A stretch of 64,000 nucleotides of DNA, taken from contig NZ_JAUTAH010000001.1 in assembly GCF_030818545.1 (NCBI RefSeq), positions 2,113,001 through 2,177,000 on the forward strand. Direction: 5' to 3'. Shown in pieces: positions 8,612 through 17,158 of this stretch. Under the pieces are notes generated by a model. It was not told the origin of the DNA. It worked only from the letters and a program-made list of their open reading frames with translations, and made no database searches. The DNA is from Brevundimonas sp. SORGH_AS_0993. GTDB taxonomy: Bacteria; Pseudomonadota; Alphaproteobacteria; Caulobacterales; Caulobacteraceae. The first letter of the stretch is position 1. Each line of letters opens with the position of its first letter. Position numbers and translations under genes: made by a program.

Positions 8612-9226
8612 ATGACTCGTCGCCTTGTCCAGCTCTTCGTCGGCCTGTTCCTCTACGGCCTGTCCATCGCCCTGATCGTTCGCGCCGATCTGGGGCTGGA
8701 CCCGTGGGACGTGCTGAACCAGGGGGTGTTCGAGCGGTTCGCCGCGCCGGCCGGAATCAGCTTCGGCATGGTGGTCAATCTGATCGGCATGGCCGTGCTG
8801 CTGCTGTGGATTCCGCTGCGCCAGAAGCCGGGCGTCGGCACGGTGGCCAATGTGCTGGTCATCGGCACGGTCGCCAACTTCGGCATGGACTGGATTCCGT
8901 CGGGCCTGGGCCTGCCGCTGCGGGCGGGCCTGCTGATCGGCGGAATCGTCCTGAACGGCGTCGCCAGCGGGGCCTATATCGGCGCAGGTCTCGGCCCCGG
9001 TCCGCGGGACGGCCTGATGACCGGCCTCTGCGCCCGGACCGGTTGGCCGGTCAGAAGGGTGCGCACCGGCATCGAGCTGACCGTCGTGGCGGCCGGCTGG
9101 CTGTTGGGCGGCTCGGTAGGACCGGGTACGGTTCTCTATGCCGTTACCATCGGCCCCCTGGTTCACCTCTTCCTGCCGATGTTCAGCCTCCACAGGCGAA
9201 CCGGCGAACCGGCTTCTCAGGGCTGA
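8612..9226 (+). CDS. YczE/YyaS/YitT-family membrane protein
   Basis: Integral membrane protein of 204 residues with about five hydrophobic segments. The N-terminal LFVGLFLYGLSIALIVRADL followed by GLDPWDVLNQG is typical of the YczE family, whose transport substrate is not established. The ATG at 8612 is preceded by GAGGA. It is transcribed away from the MocR gene, 63 bp apart, so one short intergenic region serves both. Its 3' end overlaps the convergent cenR stop by 10 bp. Regulation by MocR is inference from this head-to-head arrangement. Confidence 0.82.
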   Translation: MTRRLVQLFVGLFLYGLSIALIVRADLGLDPWDVLNQGVFERFAAPAGISFGMVVNLIGMAVLLLWIPLRQKPGVGTVANVLVIGTVANFGMDWIPSGLGLPLRAGLLIGGIVLNGVASGAYIGAGLGPGPRDGLMTGLCARTGWPVRRVRTGIELTVVAAGWLLGGSVGPGTVLYAVTIGPLVHLFLPMFSLHRRTGEPASQG

Positions 9227-9903
9227 AGTCGATAGCCGCCCGCGTCGGTCAGCAGCAGCCGCGCCTGGCCCGGCTCGGGCTCGATCTTCTGGCGCAGGCG
9301 ATAGATGTGGGTTTCCAGGGTGTGGGTCGTGACCCCGGCGTTATAGCCCCACACCTCGGTCAGCAGCTCTTCGCGCGACACGGGCTTGGCCCCGGCGCGA
9401 TAGAGGTATTTCAGGATGTTGGTTTCCTTCTCCGTCAGCCGGACCTTCTTGCCCTTGGCGTCGGTCAGGACCTTGGCGGCGGGCCGGAACTCATACGGGC
9501 CGATGGTGAAGACGGCGTCTTCCGACTGTTCGTGGCTGCGCAGATGGGCGCGGATGCGGGCCAGCAGCACCTGAAAGCGAAAGGGCTTGGTGACATAGTC
9601 GTTGGCCCCGGCGTCCAGGCCCAGGATGGCGTCGGCGTCGGCCGACTGCGCCGTCAGCATGATGACCGGCGTGGACACCCCGTCCTTTCGCAACAGACGA
9701 CAGGCCTCGCGCCCGTCCATGTCCGGCAGGTCGACATCCAGCAGGATCAGGTCGGCCCTCACCTCGCGCCCCATCCGCACCCCGTCGGTGGCGGTCGCGG
9801 CCTGCAGGGTGCGAAACTCCTCGTGCAGGTTCAGTTGCTCGGCCAGGGCTTCGCGCAGGTCGTCGTCGTCGTCGATGATCAGGATGGTCTTGGGCGTGGG
9901 CAT
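9217..9903 (-). CDS. cenR: OmpR-family response regulator CenR
   Basis: Two-component response regulator, 228 aa. The receiver domain has the acidic cluster IIDDDDD (9-15), the phospho-acceptor Asp in LLDVDLPD (D56) and the conserved Lys in VTKPF (K106). A C-terminal winged helix (about 130-226) ends in GGYRLQP. The phrase ALAEQLNLHEEF and the gene's position some 18 kb from the origin match CenR of Caulobacter, an essential envelope-control regulator phosphorylated by CenK. No kinase gene is adjacent, as expected for this system. It ends tail-to-tail, overlapping the YczE gene. Confidence 0.85.
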   Translation of the reverse strand: MPTPKTILIIDDDDDLREALAEQLNLHEEFRTLQAATATDGVRMGREVRADLILLDVDLPDMDGREACRLLRKDGVSTPVIMLTAQSADADAILGLDAGANDYVTKPFRFQVLLARIRAHLRSHEQSEDAVFTIGPYEFRPAAKVLTDAKGKKVRLTEKETNILKYLYRAGAKPVSREELLTEVWGYNAGVTTHTLETHIYRLRQKIEPEPGQARLLLTDAGGYRLQP

Positions 9904-9966
9904 GGTTCAGACAATGGCGAGGCTTGGCCCCCGCGCCAAGGCTTGAGGGCGAATAATCACGTCGGG

Positions 9967-10684
9967 TTACGGCCTAGAGGTGGTTTCGGATCGAATTCGT
10001 TCCCCGAACAGCGCCGTTCCCACCCGAACATGGGTCGCGCCGCACCGGATCGCCGCCTCGTAATCGCCGCTCATCCCCATCGACAGGACCGGCAGGCCGT
10101 GGCGTTCGGCCATGTCGCGCAGCAGTGCGAAATGGGGGGTCGGGTCCCGATCCGCCGGCGGGATGCACATCAGCCCCTCCAGGGCCAGGCCGTAGGTTTC
10201 GCGCGCCGCCCGGATCAGGGCGTCGGCCTGATCGGGCAGGACGCCGGCCTTCTGCGGCTCGGCGCCCGTGTTGACCTGGACCAGCAGGCGCGGCGAACGG
10301 CCCCGCTTCAACGCCGCCTCGGCCAGGGCGCGGGCCAGCCGCTCGCGGTCCAGGGTCTCGATCACGTCGAACAGATCGACCGCCTCGACCACCTTGTTGG
10401 TTTGCAGCGGGCCGATCAGACGAAGCTCCAGTCCCTCCAGCGCCGATCGACGGGCGATCCAGCGCCCTTGGGCCTCCTGCACCCGGTTTTCGCCGAACAC
10501 CCGCTGGGCCCGTCGCCAGGATGGCGTCTATGGCCTGCGGCGCTTGGGTCTTGGACACGGCCGTCAGCACCACCGACGCCGGGTCGCGGTCGGCGACTCG
10601 GCAGGCGGCGGCGATGCGGACCCGCACCTCGGCGACCCGTTCGGCGATGGACGGCGGGGCGGAAGCGGGGGAAGAAGGGGTCAT
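9967..10684 (-). pseudogene. YggS/PLPBP-family PLP-binding protein gene with a +1 frameshift
   Basis: Pyridoxal-phosphate homeostasis protein of the YggS/PROSC family, split over two frames. The first (from ATG 10684) encodes the N-terminal part up to the PLP-lysine motif LTAVSKTQ and on to ILATG. The second (from about 10500) continues with VFGENRVQEAQG through GMSGDYEAAI and HVRVGTALFG. Removing one G from the GGG at 10506-10508 restores a continuous ILATGQRVFGENRVQ reading. So the gene is either inactivated by a one-base insertion or, quite possibly, carries an assembly error. Its start codon overlaps that of the divergent ThiE-like gene. Confidence 0.85.
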
Positions 10685-11348
10685 GAACCTGCCGGCCGGT
10701 TACAGCGCTGAGGCGCGCGCGCTCTGGGACGTGGCGACCGCTCTAAACCGCGCCGCCGCCGCTGTCAGCCCGCGCGCGGCCGCCCTGCCGCCCCTTCTGT
10801 TCTTCACCGATCCGGCGCGCACTCCTCGACCGTGGGCGACGGCGGCGCGCCTGCCGGCCGGATCGGCCGTGGTCTTCCGCGCCTTCGGGGCGTCGGACGC
10901 GGTGGAGACGGGCCGGCGCCTGCGCGCGGCGACCCGGACCGCCGGGGCGAAACTGCTGGTCGGGCTGGATCTCGATCTGGCCCGGGCGGTCCAGGCCGAC
11001 GGCCTGCATCTGCCCGAGCGGGCGGCGGCGGCGGCGCCCGCCCTCCGCGCGGCCTGGCCGGGCGCCCTGATGACGGCCGCCTGGCACGGGACGACGGCGG
11101 CGCCGGTCCTGGGGCTGGACGCCCTGATCCTGTCGCCGGTGTTTCCGGCGGGGGGCGCCTCGGCCGACAGGCCGCCACTGGGGGTGGACGGCTTCACGGC
11201 GGAAGCCCGGCGCGCCGCCCTGCCCGTTTACGCCCTGGGCGGAATCGACGCGAAGACGGCCGACGGCCTGACCGCATCGGGCGCCTGCGGCCTGGCCGGG
11301 GTGGCGGCGATACAGGCGGCCTTCGCCGAACCCGCCATCAGAACTTGA
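10683..11348 (+). CDS. thiamine-phosphate synthase/TenI-like protein
   Basis: A 221-residue (beta/alpha)8-type protein related to ThiE/TenI. Support comes from GLDLDLARAVQADGLHLPE (counterpart of the ThiE DGVHLGQ strand), LDALILSPVFPAGG, and YALGGIDAKTADGLTASG near the end. ThiE joins the pyrimidine and thiazole halves of thiamine; TenI relatives can have other roles, and no other thi gene is nearby, so no symbol is given. The ATG at 10683 overlaps the start codon of the divergent yggS-like gene, so a slightly later start cannot be excluded. The 3' end overlaps ntrZ by 11 bp. Confidence 0.72.
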   Translation: MNLPAGYSAEARALWDVATALNRAAAAVSPRAAALPPLLFFTDPARTPRPWATAARLPAGSAVVFRAFGASDAVETGRRLRAATRTAGAKLLVGLDLDLARAVQADGLHLPERAAAAAPALRAAWPGALMTAAWHGTTAAPVLGLDALILSPVFPAGGASADRPPLGVDGFTAEARRAALPVYALGGIDAKTADGLTASGACGLAGVAAIQAAFAEPAIRT

Positions 11349-11721
11349 AGATGGTTTCCAGACGGACGCGGTTCTGGGCGCGGCCGTTGGTTTCCGGGGC
11401 GCGGGCGGGGTCCGCCTCGGGCGTGGCGACCGAAGCGGCGGCGCCGACGCGCAGACGGTCATTCAGTCGATAGTAGGCCCCGGCCTCCACATCGCCCCAT
11501 TCGGTCTCGCGGCCGACGGGCTGATTCAGATTGAAGTCCAGACCCCAGCGGCCGTGCTGGTTCAGGCGCAGCCCCCGGCGTTGCGGCGCGGGCGCATTGC
11601 GCTGGGCGGCCTGGGCTTCGGACAGGGAGACGGCGGGCGCGTGGCTTTGCGCCAGCGCGGGCGCGCCGGCGGTCAGAACCCCCGTCGCCATCGCCATCGC
11701 CAAGACGCCGCCCAAACGCAT
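11338..11721 (-). CDS. ntrZ: NtrZ-family periplasmic regulatory protein
   Basis: A 127-residue exported protein. The ATG at 11721 opens a signal peptide MRLGGVLAMAMATGVLTAGA ending at ALAQ. The mature part carries RWGLDFNLNQPVGRETEW, GDVEAGAYYRLNDRLRVG and a terminal aromatic F, like a small beta-rich domain. This matches my memory of NtrZ, the Caulobacter periplasmic inhibitor of the NtrY sensor kinase. No ntrYX genes are in this window. It is convergent with the ThiE-like gene. A candidate housekeeping promoter lies about 80-107 bp upstream. Confidence 0.72.
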   Translation of the reverse strand: MRLGGVLAMAMATGVLTAGAPALAQSHAPAVSLSEAQAAQRNAPAPQRRGLRLNQHGRWGLDFNLNQPVGRETEWGDVEAGAYYRLNDRLRVGAAASVATPEADPARAPETNGRAQNRVRLETIFKF

Positions 11722-11799
11722 TCCCAGATCCCTTTTGAACTCCGCCGCTGTCGGGCGGATTTCGAAACACCATCCCACATCATATGGGGTAGCAGGCGC

Positions 11800-11828
11800 G
11801 ATTAGACACCGGGCGCCCGGCGGGTCAA
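11800..11828 (-). promoter_or_regulatory. candidate sigma-70-type promoter of ntrZ
   Basis: On the minus strand, TTGACC (-35, 11828-11823) is separated by 17 bp from CTAATC (-10, 11805-11800). Transcription would start near 11793, giving a leader of about 70 nt. Confidence 0.45.
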
Positions 11829-11965
11829 CGCGACCGAGGCCAGAGAGTCGCATCCGGGCGAATTGTTGCAGTGCGATGTGGCGCGAGCGTCACGGGAAAT
11901 GTCCGAAAACGAGCGTCCGCGCGACCCTCGGTCGTCCGACAGGGGGCGATGGCGCCGACTTCGCC

Positions 11966-11996
11966 TTGTCATCGCCCCTTTTCGCCGTGTTATAGA
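11966..11996 (+). promoter_or_regulatory. candidate promoter of the DUF3576 lipoprotein gene
   Basis: TTGTCA at 11966 and TTATAG at 11990, with an 18-bp spacer, precede the gene start by about 90 bp. The match is moderate. Confidence 0.4.
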
Positions 11997-12084
11997 GCGC
12001 AGCAACGGCCTTTGACGAAGCGCGAAGCCGTCCGCGCGTGTGGGCGAGGGCCCCCACGTCCCTGAGTTTACGGAGACTTCCTTG

Positions 12085-12543
12085 ATGAGCCTCAACAAGG
12101 CCCTGGTTCGCGGTGTCGCGGTCGCCCTGGTCGCGGGCGTCGCCCTGGGCGCGGCGGGCTGTTCCAGCCTCCCGTTCGTCGGCGGCAAGAAGACCGCCCC
12201 GAAAGCCAATGTGCAGCAAGGCATCGGCGTCAACGGCTATCTGTGGCGCGCCTCGCTGGACACCCTCAGCTTCATGCCCCTGCTGACGGCCGACCCGTGG
12301 GGCGGCGTCATCAACTATGACTGGTACATCAACCCCCAGGCCCCGAACGAACGGTTCAAGGCGACCGTCTTCATCCTGGACACGCGCCTGCGCGCCGACG
12401 CCCTGAACGTCACCGTGACCAAGGAGGTCAAGGGCGCCGACGGCCAGTGGACCGCCGCCCCGGTCGCCGCCCAGACCGAGACGGACCTAGAAAACGCCAT
12501 CCTGACCAAGGCGCGCCAGCTGAACCTGTCCAACGCGGGCTGA
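12085..12543 (+). CDS. DUF3576-family lipoprotein
   Basis: Small lipoprotein of 152 residues. The ATG at 12085 follows CGGAGAC and opens a signal peptide ending in the lipobox LGAAGC, with the acylated Cys near residue 25. The mature domain has the family phrases GVNGYLWRASLDTL, ADPWGGVINYDWY and TRLRADALNVTV, then a C-terminal helix. I recognise this as DUF3576, found next to leuS and lptE in alphaproteobacteria. Function is unknown; envelope assembly is only a guess from the neighbouring LPS gene lptE. Three tandem terminator-like repeats follow. Confidence 0.8.
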   Translation: MSLNKALVRGVAVALVAGVALGAAGCSSLPFVGGKKTAPKANVQQGIGVNGYLWRASLDTLSFMPLLTADPWGGVINYDWYINPQAPNERFKATVFILDTRLRADALNVTVTKEVKGADGQWTAAPVAAQTETDLENAILTKARQLNLSNAG

Positions 12544-12567
12544 AAGCCCGCGTAGGTGTCTTTCGTA

Positions 12568-12672
12568 GGTGCTGACGCCCTTCGGGCTGCTTGAGCGGCT
12601 TTTTTGGGTGCTAACGCCCTTCGGGCTGCTTGAGCGGCTTTTTGGGTGCTAACGCCCTTCGGGCTGCTTGAG
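12568..12672 (+). repeat. tandem array of terminator-like units (period 38-39 bp, three copies)
   Basis: Units start at 12568, 12607 and 12645. Each carries GCCCTTCGGGC and then GCTGC-TTGA-GCGGC followed by T5-T6 in the first two copies; the third ends before its T-run. The second hairpin plus T-run is a standard rho-independent terminator for the plus-strand lipoprotein gene. A diverged fourth copy (about 12709-12736) overlaps the leuS promoter. Confidence 0.75.
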
Positions 12673-12706
12673 CACAAGGCTCTTGGCCCGCTGAGGCGCA
12701 ATTTTC

Positions 12707-12735
12707 TTGGGCGCTGTCGTCCTTCGGGCTAGTTC
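12707..12735 (+). promoter_or_regulatory. candidate housekeeping promoter of leuS
   Basis: TTGGGCG (12707-12713), N14, GCTAGTTC (12728-12735) fits the Caulobacter housekeeping layout TTGaCgS-N10-14-GCTANAWC, with 7 of 8 bases in the -10 element. The predicted start near 12741 puts a perfect 6-bp hairpin (AGGGCG/CGCCCT, 12743-12758, then T residues) at the very 5' end of the leuS mRNA. Confidence 0.45.
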
Positions 12736-12778
12736 AGTCGGGAGGGCGTCAGCGCCCTTTTCGACTTTCAGGACGACC

Positions 12779-15358
12779 GTGGCCCGTTACGATCCCAAGA
12801 CCGCCGAACCCCGCCAGCAGGCCCGTTGGGCCGAGGCCTCCGCCTTCGTGACCAAGGATACGGGTCGGCCGAAATACTATGTGCTGGAGATGTTTCCCTA
12901 TCCGTCGGGCGCCATCCACATGGGCCACGCCCGCAACTATGTGATGGGCGACGTGGTGGCGCGGTCCAAGCGCGCGCAAGGGTTCGACGTTCTGCATCCC
13001 ATGGGCTGGGACGCCTTCGGCATGCCGGCCGAGAACGCGGCCATGGAGCGCGGCATCCACCCCAAGGGCTGGACCTATTCCAACATCGCCAACATGCGCG
13101 AGCAGCTGAAGCTGCTGGGCCTGTCGCTGGATTGGTCGCGCGAGTTCGCCACCTGCGACCCCGACTACTACGGCAAGCAGCAGGGCTGGTTCCTGGAGCT
13201 GTATCGGCGCGGCCTGGTCTATCGCAAGGACGGGGTGGTCAACTGGGATCCGGTCGACAACACCGTCCTGGCCAATGAACAGGTCATCGACGGGCGCGGC
13301 TGGCGCTCGGGCGCACCTGTCGAGAAGCGCAAGCTGAACCAGTGGTTCCTGCGCATCACCGACTATGCGGACGACCTGATCGACGGCCTGAAGACCCTGG
13401 ACCGCTGGCCCGAAAAGGTCCGGCTGATGCAGGAGAACTGGATCGGCAAAAGCCAGGGCGCGACCCTGTGGTGGAAGGTGGTCGAGGCACCGGACTTCCT
13501 GCCCGCCTCGCCCGGGGGCGAACCCGATCATGCCCGCGAGCCGATCGAGGTTTACACCACCCGGCCCGACACCCTGTTCGGCGCCAGCTTCCTGGCCCTG
13601 GCTCCCGACCACCCCCTGACCAGGGCCATCGCCGGGCGCCGCCCGGACGTGGCCGAGTTCGTCAAACGCTGCGCCCAGTCGGGAACGTCCGAGGCCGATA
13701 TCGAAAAGGCCGAAAAGCTGGGCGTCGATCTGGGCGTGCGGGTGCAGCACCCGTTCGACCCCGCGCGCACCGTGCCGGTCTGGGCGGCCAACTTCGTCCT
13801 GTCGACCTATGGCTCGGGCGCCATCTTCGGCTGCCCGGCGCACGACCAGCGCGACCTGGACTTCGCCCGCAAATACGACCTGCCCGTCACCCCGGTGGTC
13901 AAGCCCGACGACGTGGACGCCATCGAGATCGGGACCGAAGCCTATGTGGGGCCGGGCCGCCTGTTCAACTCGGCCTTCCTGGACGGGCTGGACGTGGACG
14001 CCGCCAAGGCGGCCGCCATCGCCCGTGTCGAGGCCGCCGGCCAGGGCCGGGCCGAGACCATCTATCGCCTGCGCGACTGGGGCGTCAGCCGCCAGCGTTA
14101 CTGGGGCTGCCCGATCCCCATCGTCCACTGCCCGTCGTGCGGCCCGGTGGAGGTACCGGCGGATCAGCTGCCCGTCGTCCTGCCCGACGACGTGACCTTC
14201 GACACGCCCGGCAATCCGCTGGACCGTCATCCGACGTGGAAACACGTCAAATGCCCGTGCTGCGGCGCGGACGCCACGCGCGAGACCGACACCCTGGACA
14301 CCTTCGTGGACTCCAGTTGGTATTTCGCCCGCTTCACCGACCCCAAGGCCGAGGCGCCGATCGACAAGGCCGCCGCCGACCGCTGGCTGCCGGTGGACCA
14401 GTATATCGGCGGGGTCGAGCATGCGGTGCTGCACCTGCTGTACGCCCGCTTCATCACCCGCGCCCTGACCGACGCCGGCCTGATGAGCGTCAAGGAGCCG
14501 TTCGCGGGCCTGTTCACCCAGGGGATGGTGGTCCACGAAACCTATCGCCGCCCCGACGGCGTCTGGGTGGAGCCCACGGACGTCGAACTGACCCACGCCA
14601 ACGGCGTCCGCTCGGCCCGCCAGCTGTCCACCGGCCAGACCGTGATCATCGGCGACATCGAGAAGATGTCCAAATCCAAGAAGAACGTCGTGGCGCCGGC
14701 GGAAATCCTGTCCACTCACGGCGTGGACGCCGGCCGCCTGTTCGTCCTGTCCGACAGCCCGCCCGAGCGCGATATCCAGTGGACCCCCGGCGGCATCGAG
14801 GGCGCCAGCCGCTTCGTTCAGCGGGTCTGGGCCCTGTTCGACGGCTTCGACCCCGCCGCCCCCGGCGAGGCCAAGGCCGACGCCGAACTGATCCGCGAAA
14901 CGCACAAGGCGATCAAGGCCGTGTCCGAAGGGGTGGAGGGCTTCCGCTTCAACTCGGCCATCGCCAAGCTCTACGCCTTCGTCGCCGTCATCCGCGACGC
15001 GGCCCAGGCGGGCGGCGAGGCCCGGCGGCAGGCCCTTTCGGCCCTGGCCCGGCTGATCGCCCCCTTCACCCCGCACCTGGCCGAGGAAGGCTGGACCCGA
15101 CTGGGCGAAGAGGGGATGGTTCTGGACGCGCCGTGGCCCATGTGGGACGCTGCGCTGGCGGCCGACGACGACGTGGTCCTGCCCATCCAGATCAACGGCA
15201 AGCGACGGGCGGAAATCCGCGTGGCGCGCGGTTCCGAACCGGCCGAGGTCGAGGCGCTGGTCCTGGCCGACGACACCGTCAAGGCGCGGCTGGAGGGTCT
15301 GAGCGTGAAGAAGATCGTCGTGGTCAAGGACCGCATCGTCAATCTGGTGGCCTGCTGA
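12779..15358 (+). CDS. leuS: leucyl-tRNA synthetase
   Basis: Class I aminoacyl-tRNA synthetase charging tRNA-Leu (859 aa, normal for the family). The HIGH-type motif is in [15 protein letters not shown] (about 40-54). The connecting editing domain contains [12 protein letters not shown]. The KMSKS loop reads EKMSKSKKN (about 627-635), followed by the anticodon-binding domain. The GTG start at 12779 gives the conserved V/M-ARYDP opening and has AGGA 6 nt upstream; a longer frame from 12707 would run through the promoter and hairpin. The stop overlaps the lptE start by 1 base (TGATG), indicating a leuS-lptE-holA operon. Confidence 0.96.
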   Translation: MARYDPKTAEPRQQARWAEASAFVTKDTGRPKYYVLEMFPYPSGAIHMGHARNYVMGDVVARSKRAQGFDVLHPMGWDAFGMPAENAAMERGIHPKGWTYSNIANMREQLKLLGLSLDWSREFATCDPDYYGKQQGWFLELYRRGLVYRKDGVVNWDPVDNTVLANEQVIDGRGWRSGAPVEKRKLNQWFLRITDYADDLIDGLKTLDRWPEKVRLMQENWIGKSQGATLWWKVVEAPDFLPASPGGEPDHAREPIEVYTTRPDTLFGASFLALAPDHPLTRAIAGRRPDVAEFVKRCAQSGTSEADIEKAEKLGVDLGVRVQHPFDPARTVPVWAANFVLSTYGSGAIFGCPAHDQRDLDFARKYDLPVTPVVKPDDVDAIEIGTEAYVGPGRLFNSAFLDGLDVDAAKAAAIARVEAAGQGRAETIYRLRDWGVSRQRYWGCPIPIVHCPSCGPVEVPADQLPVVLPDDVTFDTPGNPLDRHPTWKHVKCPCCGADATRETDTLDTFVDSSWYFARFTDPKAEAPIDKAAADRWLPVDQYIGGVEHAVLHLLYARFITRALTDAGLMSVKEPFAGLFTQGMVVHETYRRPDGVWVEPTDVELTHANGVRSARQLSTGQTVIIGDIEKMSKSKKNVVAPAEILSTHGVDAGRLFVLSDSPPERDIQWTPGGIEGASRFVQRVWALFDGFDPAAPGEAKADAELIRETHKAIKAVSEGVEGFRFNSAIAKLYAFVAVIRDAAQAGGEARRQALSALARLIAPFTPHLAEEGWTRLGEEGMVLDAPWPMWDAALAADDDVVLPIQINGKRRAEIRVARGSEPAEVEALVLADDTVKARLEGLSVKKIVVVKDRIVNLVAC

Positions 15359-15849
15359 TGCGGCGCGCGGCGATCCTGTCGGCCGTGGCGGTCCTGGGCG
15401 CAGGCTGCGGCGTTTCGGCCTGCGGCTTCACCCCTCTCTACGCCGATCCGGCGGTCGGGTCGCCGCTGCGCCGCATCGCCGTGATCGGCCAGGACGACCG
15501 GCTGGGCTATCGCCTGCGCGAGCAGCTGGAGGACGCTCTGGCCTGGGATCGGTCGGCGACGCCGCTGTATCGGCTGGAGACCCATGTGCGTCAGAGCCGC
15601 CGTCCCCTGGGCCGCCGCATCGACGACACGGCCACCCGCTACGAGCTGACGGTCAAGGCGGACTGGACCCTGACCCCGGCGACGGGCGGAAGCCCCGTCA
15701 GCGGCAGCGAGACCGTCACCACCACCTACGCCGCCGCCGACCAGCCCTACGCCGCCATCGCCGCCCAGCAGGACGGCGAGGAACGCGCCGCCGCCGAATT
15801 GGCGCGCCTGATCCGCCTGGACGTCATGCAGGCCCTGGCGGCGCGGTGA
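15358..15849 (+). CDS. lptE: LPS-assembly lipoprotein LptE
   Basis: Outer-membrane lipoprotein that plugs LptD and helps insert lipopolysaccharide (163 aa). A short signal peptide leads to VSACGF, with Cys near residue 22, followed by TPLYADPAVGSPLRRIAV, typical of LptE. The body has the ATRYELTVKADWTL strand pair and an Ala-rich C-terminal helix. There is also a GAGC a few residues earlier, so the acylated Cys could be either one. The ATG overlaps the leuS stop and the gene ends 10 bp before holA; this leuS-lptE-holA order is usual in proteobacteria. Confidence 0.88.
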   Translation: MRRAAILSAVAVLGAGCGVSACGFTPLYADPAVGSPLRRIAVIGQDDRLGYRLREQLEDALAWDRSATPLYRLETHVRQSRRPLGRRIDDTATRYELTVKADWTLTPATGGSPVSGSETVTTTYAAADQPYAAIAAQQDGEERAAAELARLIRLDVMQALAAR

Positions 15850-15859
15850 GCCGGCCCCG

Positions 15860-16912
15860 ATGATCCTGGCCAAACGCCCCGAGATCGACCGCTTCCTGAA
15901 GGCGCCCGATCCGGCGATCCGCGCGGCCGTGATCCACGGCAAGGACAGATCCGGCGTCGCCGAGCGGGCCGAGATTCTGTGCCGCACCGTCACGCCGGAC
16001 TTGAACGACCCGTTCAACGTCACCGTCCTGACCGACAGCGACATCGACAGCGACGAAACCAGGCTGGAAGAGGCCCTGACCGCCTTGTCCCTGATGGGAG
16101 GGCGACGTCTGGTGCGGGTGCGCCTGTCGGCCCTGAAACCCGGCGTGGACAAGGCCGTGGCCGCCGCCGTCAAGATCCACGCCTCGGGCGGCTACAATCC
16201 CGACGCCATGCTGGTGGTCGAGGCCGACCAGCTGGGCCGCGACTCCGCCCTGCGCAAGACCGCCGAGAAGGAGAACGGCGCGGTCGGCATCGTCTGCTAC
16301 GAGGACGAGACGGGCGACGTGGCCCGTATGACGCGCGAGGCCCTGGCCGCCGACAAGACCGCCCTGACCGCCGACGCCCTGGATCGGTTCGTCGCCCGCC
16401 TGCCCCGCGAACGCGGCCTGATGCGACAGGAGATCGAGCGTCTGGTCCTGTTCATCGGCCCCGGCTCGGGTCGCACCCTGGACGTGGACGAACTGGAGCA
16501 GCATCTGGGGGTCGAGCCCGACGCCTCCCTGTCCGACGCGGCGCTGCAGGCTTTCGGCGCCCGGCCCGGCCCGGCGCAGTCGGGCCTCCGGCGCGCCTTC
16601 GCCGAGGGCGAATCTTCGGTCCTGGCCGTGCGTTCGGCCGCGTTGCATCTAGGAAAGCTTCGCCGGATCAATGTCTTGCAGGCGAACGGCGCCCACGCCA
16701 AGGAGGCCGCCAAGGCCGCCGGCGTCTTCTGGAAGCAGGAGGCGGAAATGCTGCGTCAGGCTCGCGCCTGGCGGCTGGAGGCTCTGGACGAGGTGATGGA
16801 CAGCATCAACACCGCCGATGTCGCCACCAAGACGACCGGCATGCCCGACCAACTGATCGCCGAGCGGCTGCTGCTGGAGATCGCCGGCCGCGCGCGCCGG
16901 CTGGGCCTATAA
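15860..16912 (+). CDS. holA: DNA polymerase III subunit delta
   Basis: Clamp-loader delta subunit that opens the sliding clamp ring (350 aa). The N-terminal fold begins MILAKRPEIDRFL and carries IHGKDRSGVAERA in the place of the degenerate nucleotide site. It continues with GGRRLVRVRL, LVVEADQL and the helical LPRERGLMRQEIERLVLF segment, then a C-terminal all-helical collar domain from about residue 220. The gene follows lptE by 10 bp and is the last gene of the leuS operon. No terminator is obvious after it. Confidence 0.92.
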   Translation: MILAKRPEIDRFLKAPDPAIRAAVIHGKDRSGVAERAEILCRTVTPDLNDPFNVTVLTDSDIDSDETRLEEALTALSLMGGRRLVRVRLSALKPGVDKAVAAAVKIHASGGYNPDAMLVVEADQLGRDSALRKTAEKENGAVGIVCYEDETGDVARMTREALAADKTALTADALDRFVARLPRERGLMRQEIERLVLFIGPGSGRTLDVDELEQHLGVEPDASLSDAALQAFGARPGPAQSGLRRAFAEGESSVLAVRSAALHLGKLRRINVLQANGAHAKEAAKAAGVFWKQEAEMLRQARAWRLEALDEVMDSINTADVATKTTGMPDQLIAERLLLEIAGRARRLGL

Positions 16913-17158
16913 AAGCGGCCTGAGCATTCCGCTGCTGACAAGCCCGGCCCGACCTCGGATGGTCTCGCGGTAAAAATGTTTCTGTTTCAATGTCTTGCGG
17001 ATTTATCGCCGCAATCGACGCGCCATAGGCGAAAAGGGGCGCACGATCGGGCCATGCGCGCCCACGTCCCGCCTACCGGCCGAATTGCACCCTTTTGCAT
17101 TTTGCAGCGTTTTTCGGTGTGCAGTTCAATTTCGCACAGGCTTTCGGCGGCGCGCGCC

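Larger units (their letters stand above)
11722..12084. other. 363-bp divergent intergenic region (ntrZ / DUF3576 lipoprotein)
   Basis: It contains a candidate promoter for each flanking gene (11800-11828 on minus, 11966-11996 on plus), separated by about 140 bp without recognisable structure. The leader of the lipoprotein gene is about 80 nt. No ORF with a credible ribosome-binding site is present. Confidence 0.5.

Noticed and set aside
12568..12672. Direct repeats as a possible CRISPR array
   Set aside because: Units are contiguous with no variable spacers and each carries a terminator hairpin; there are no cas genes.
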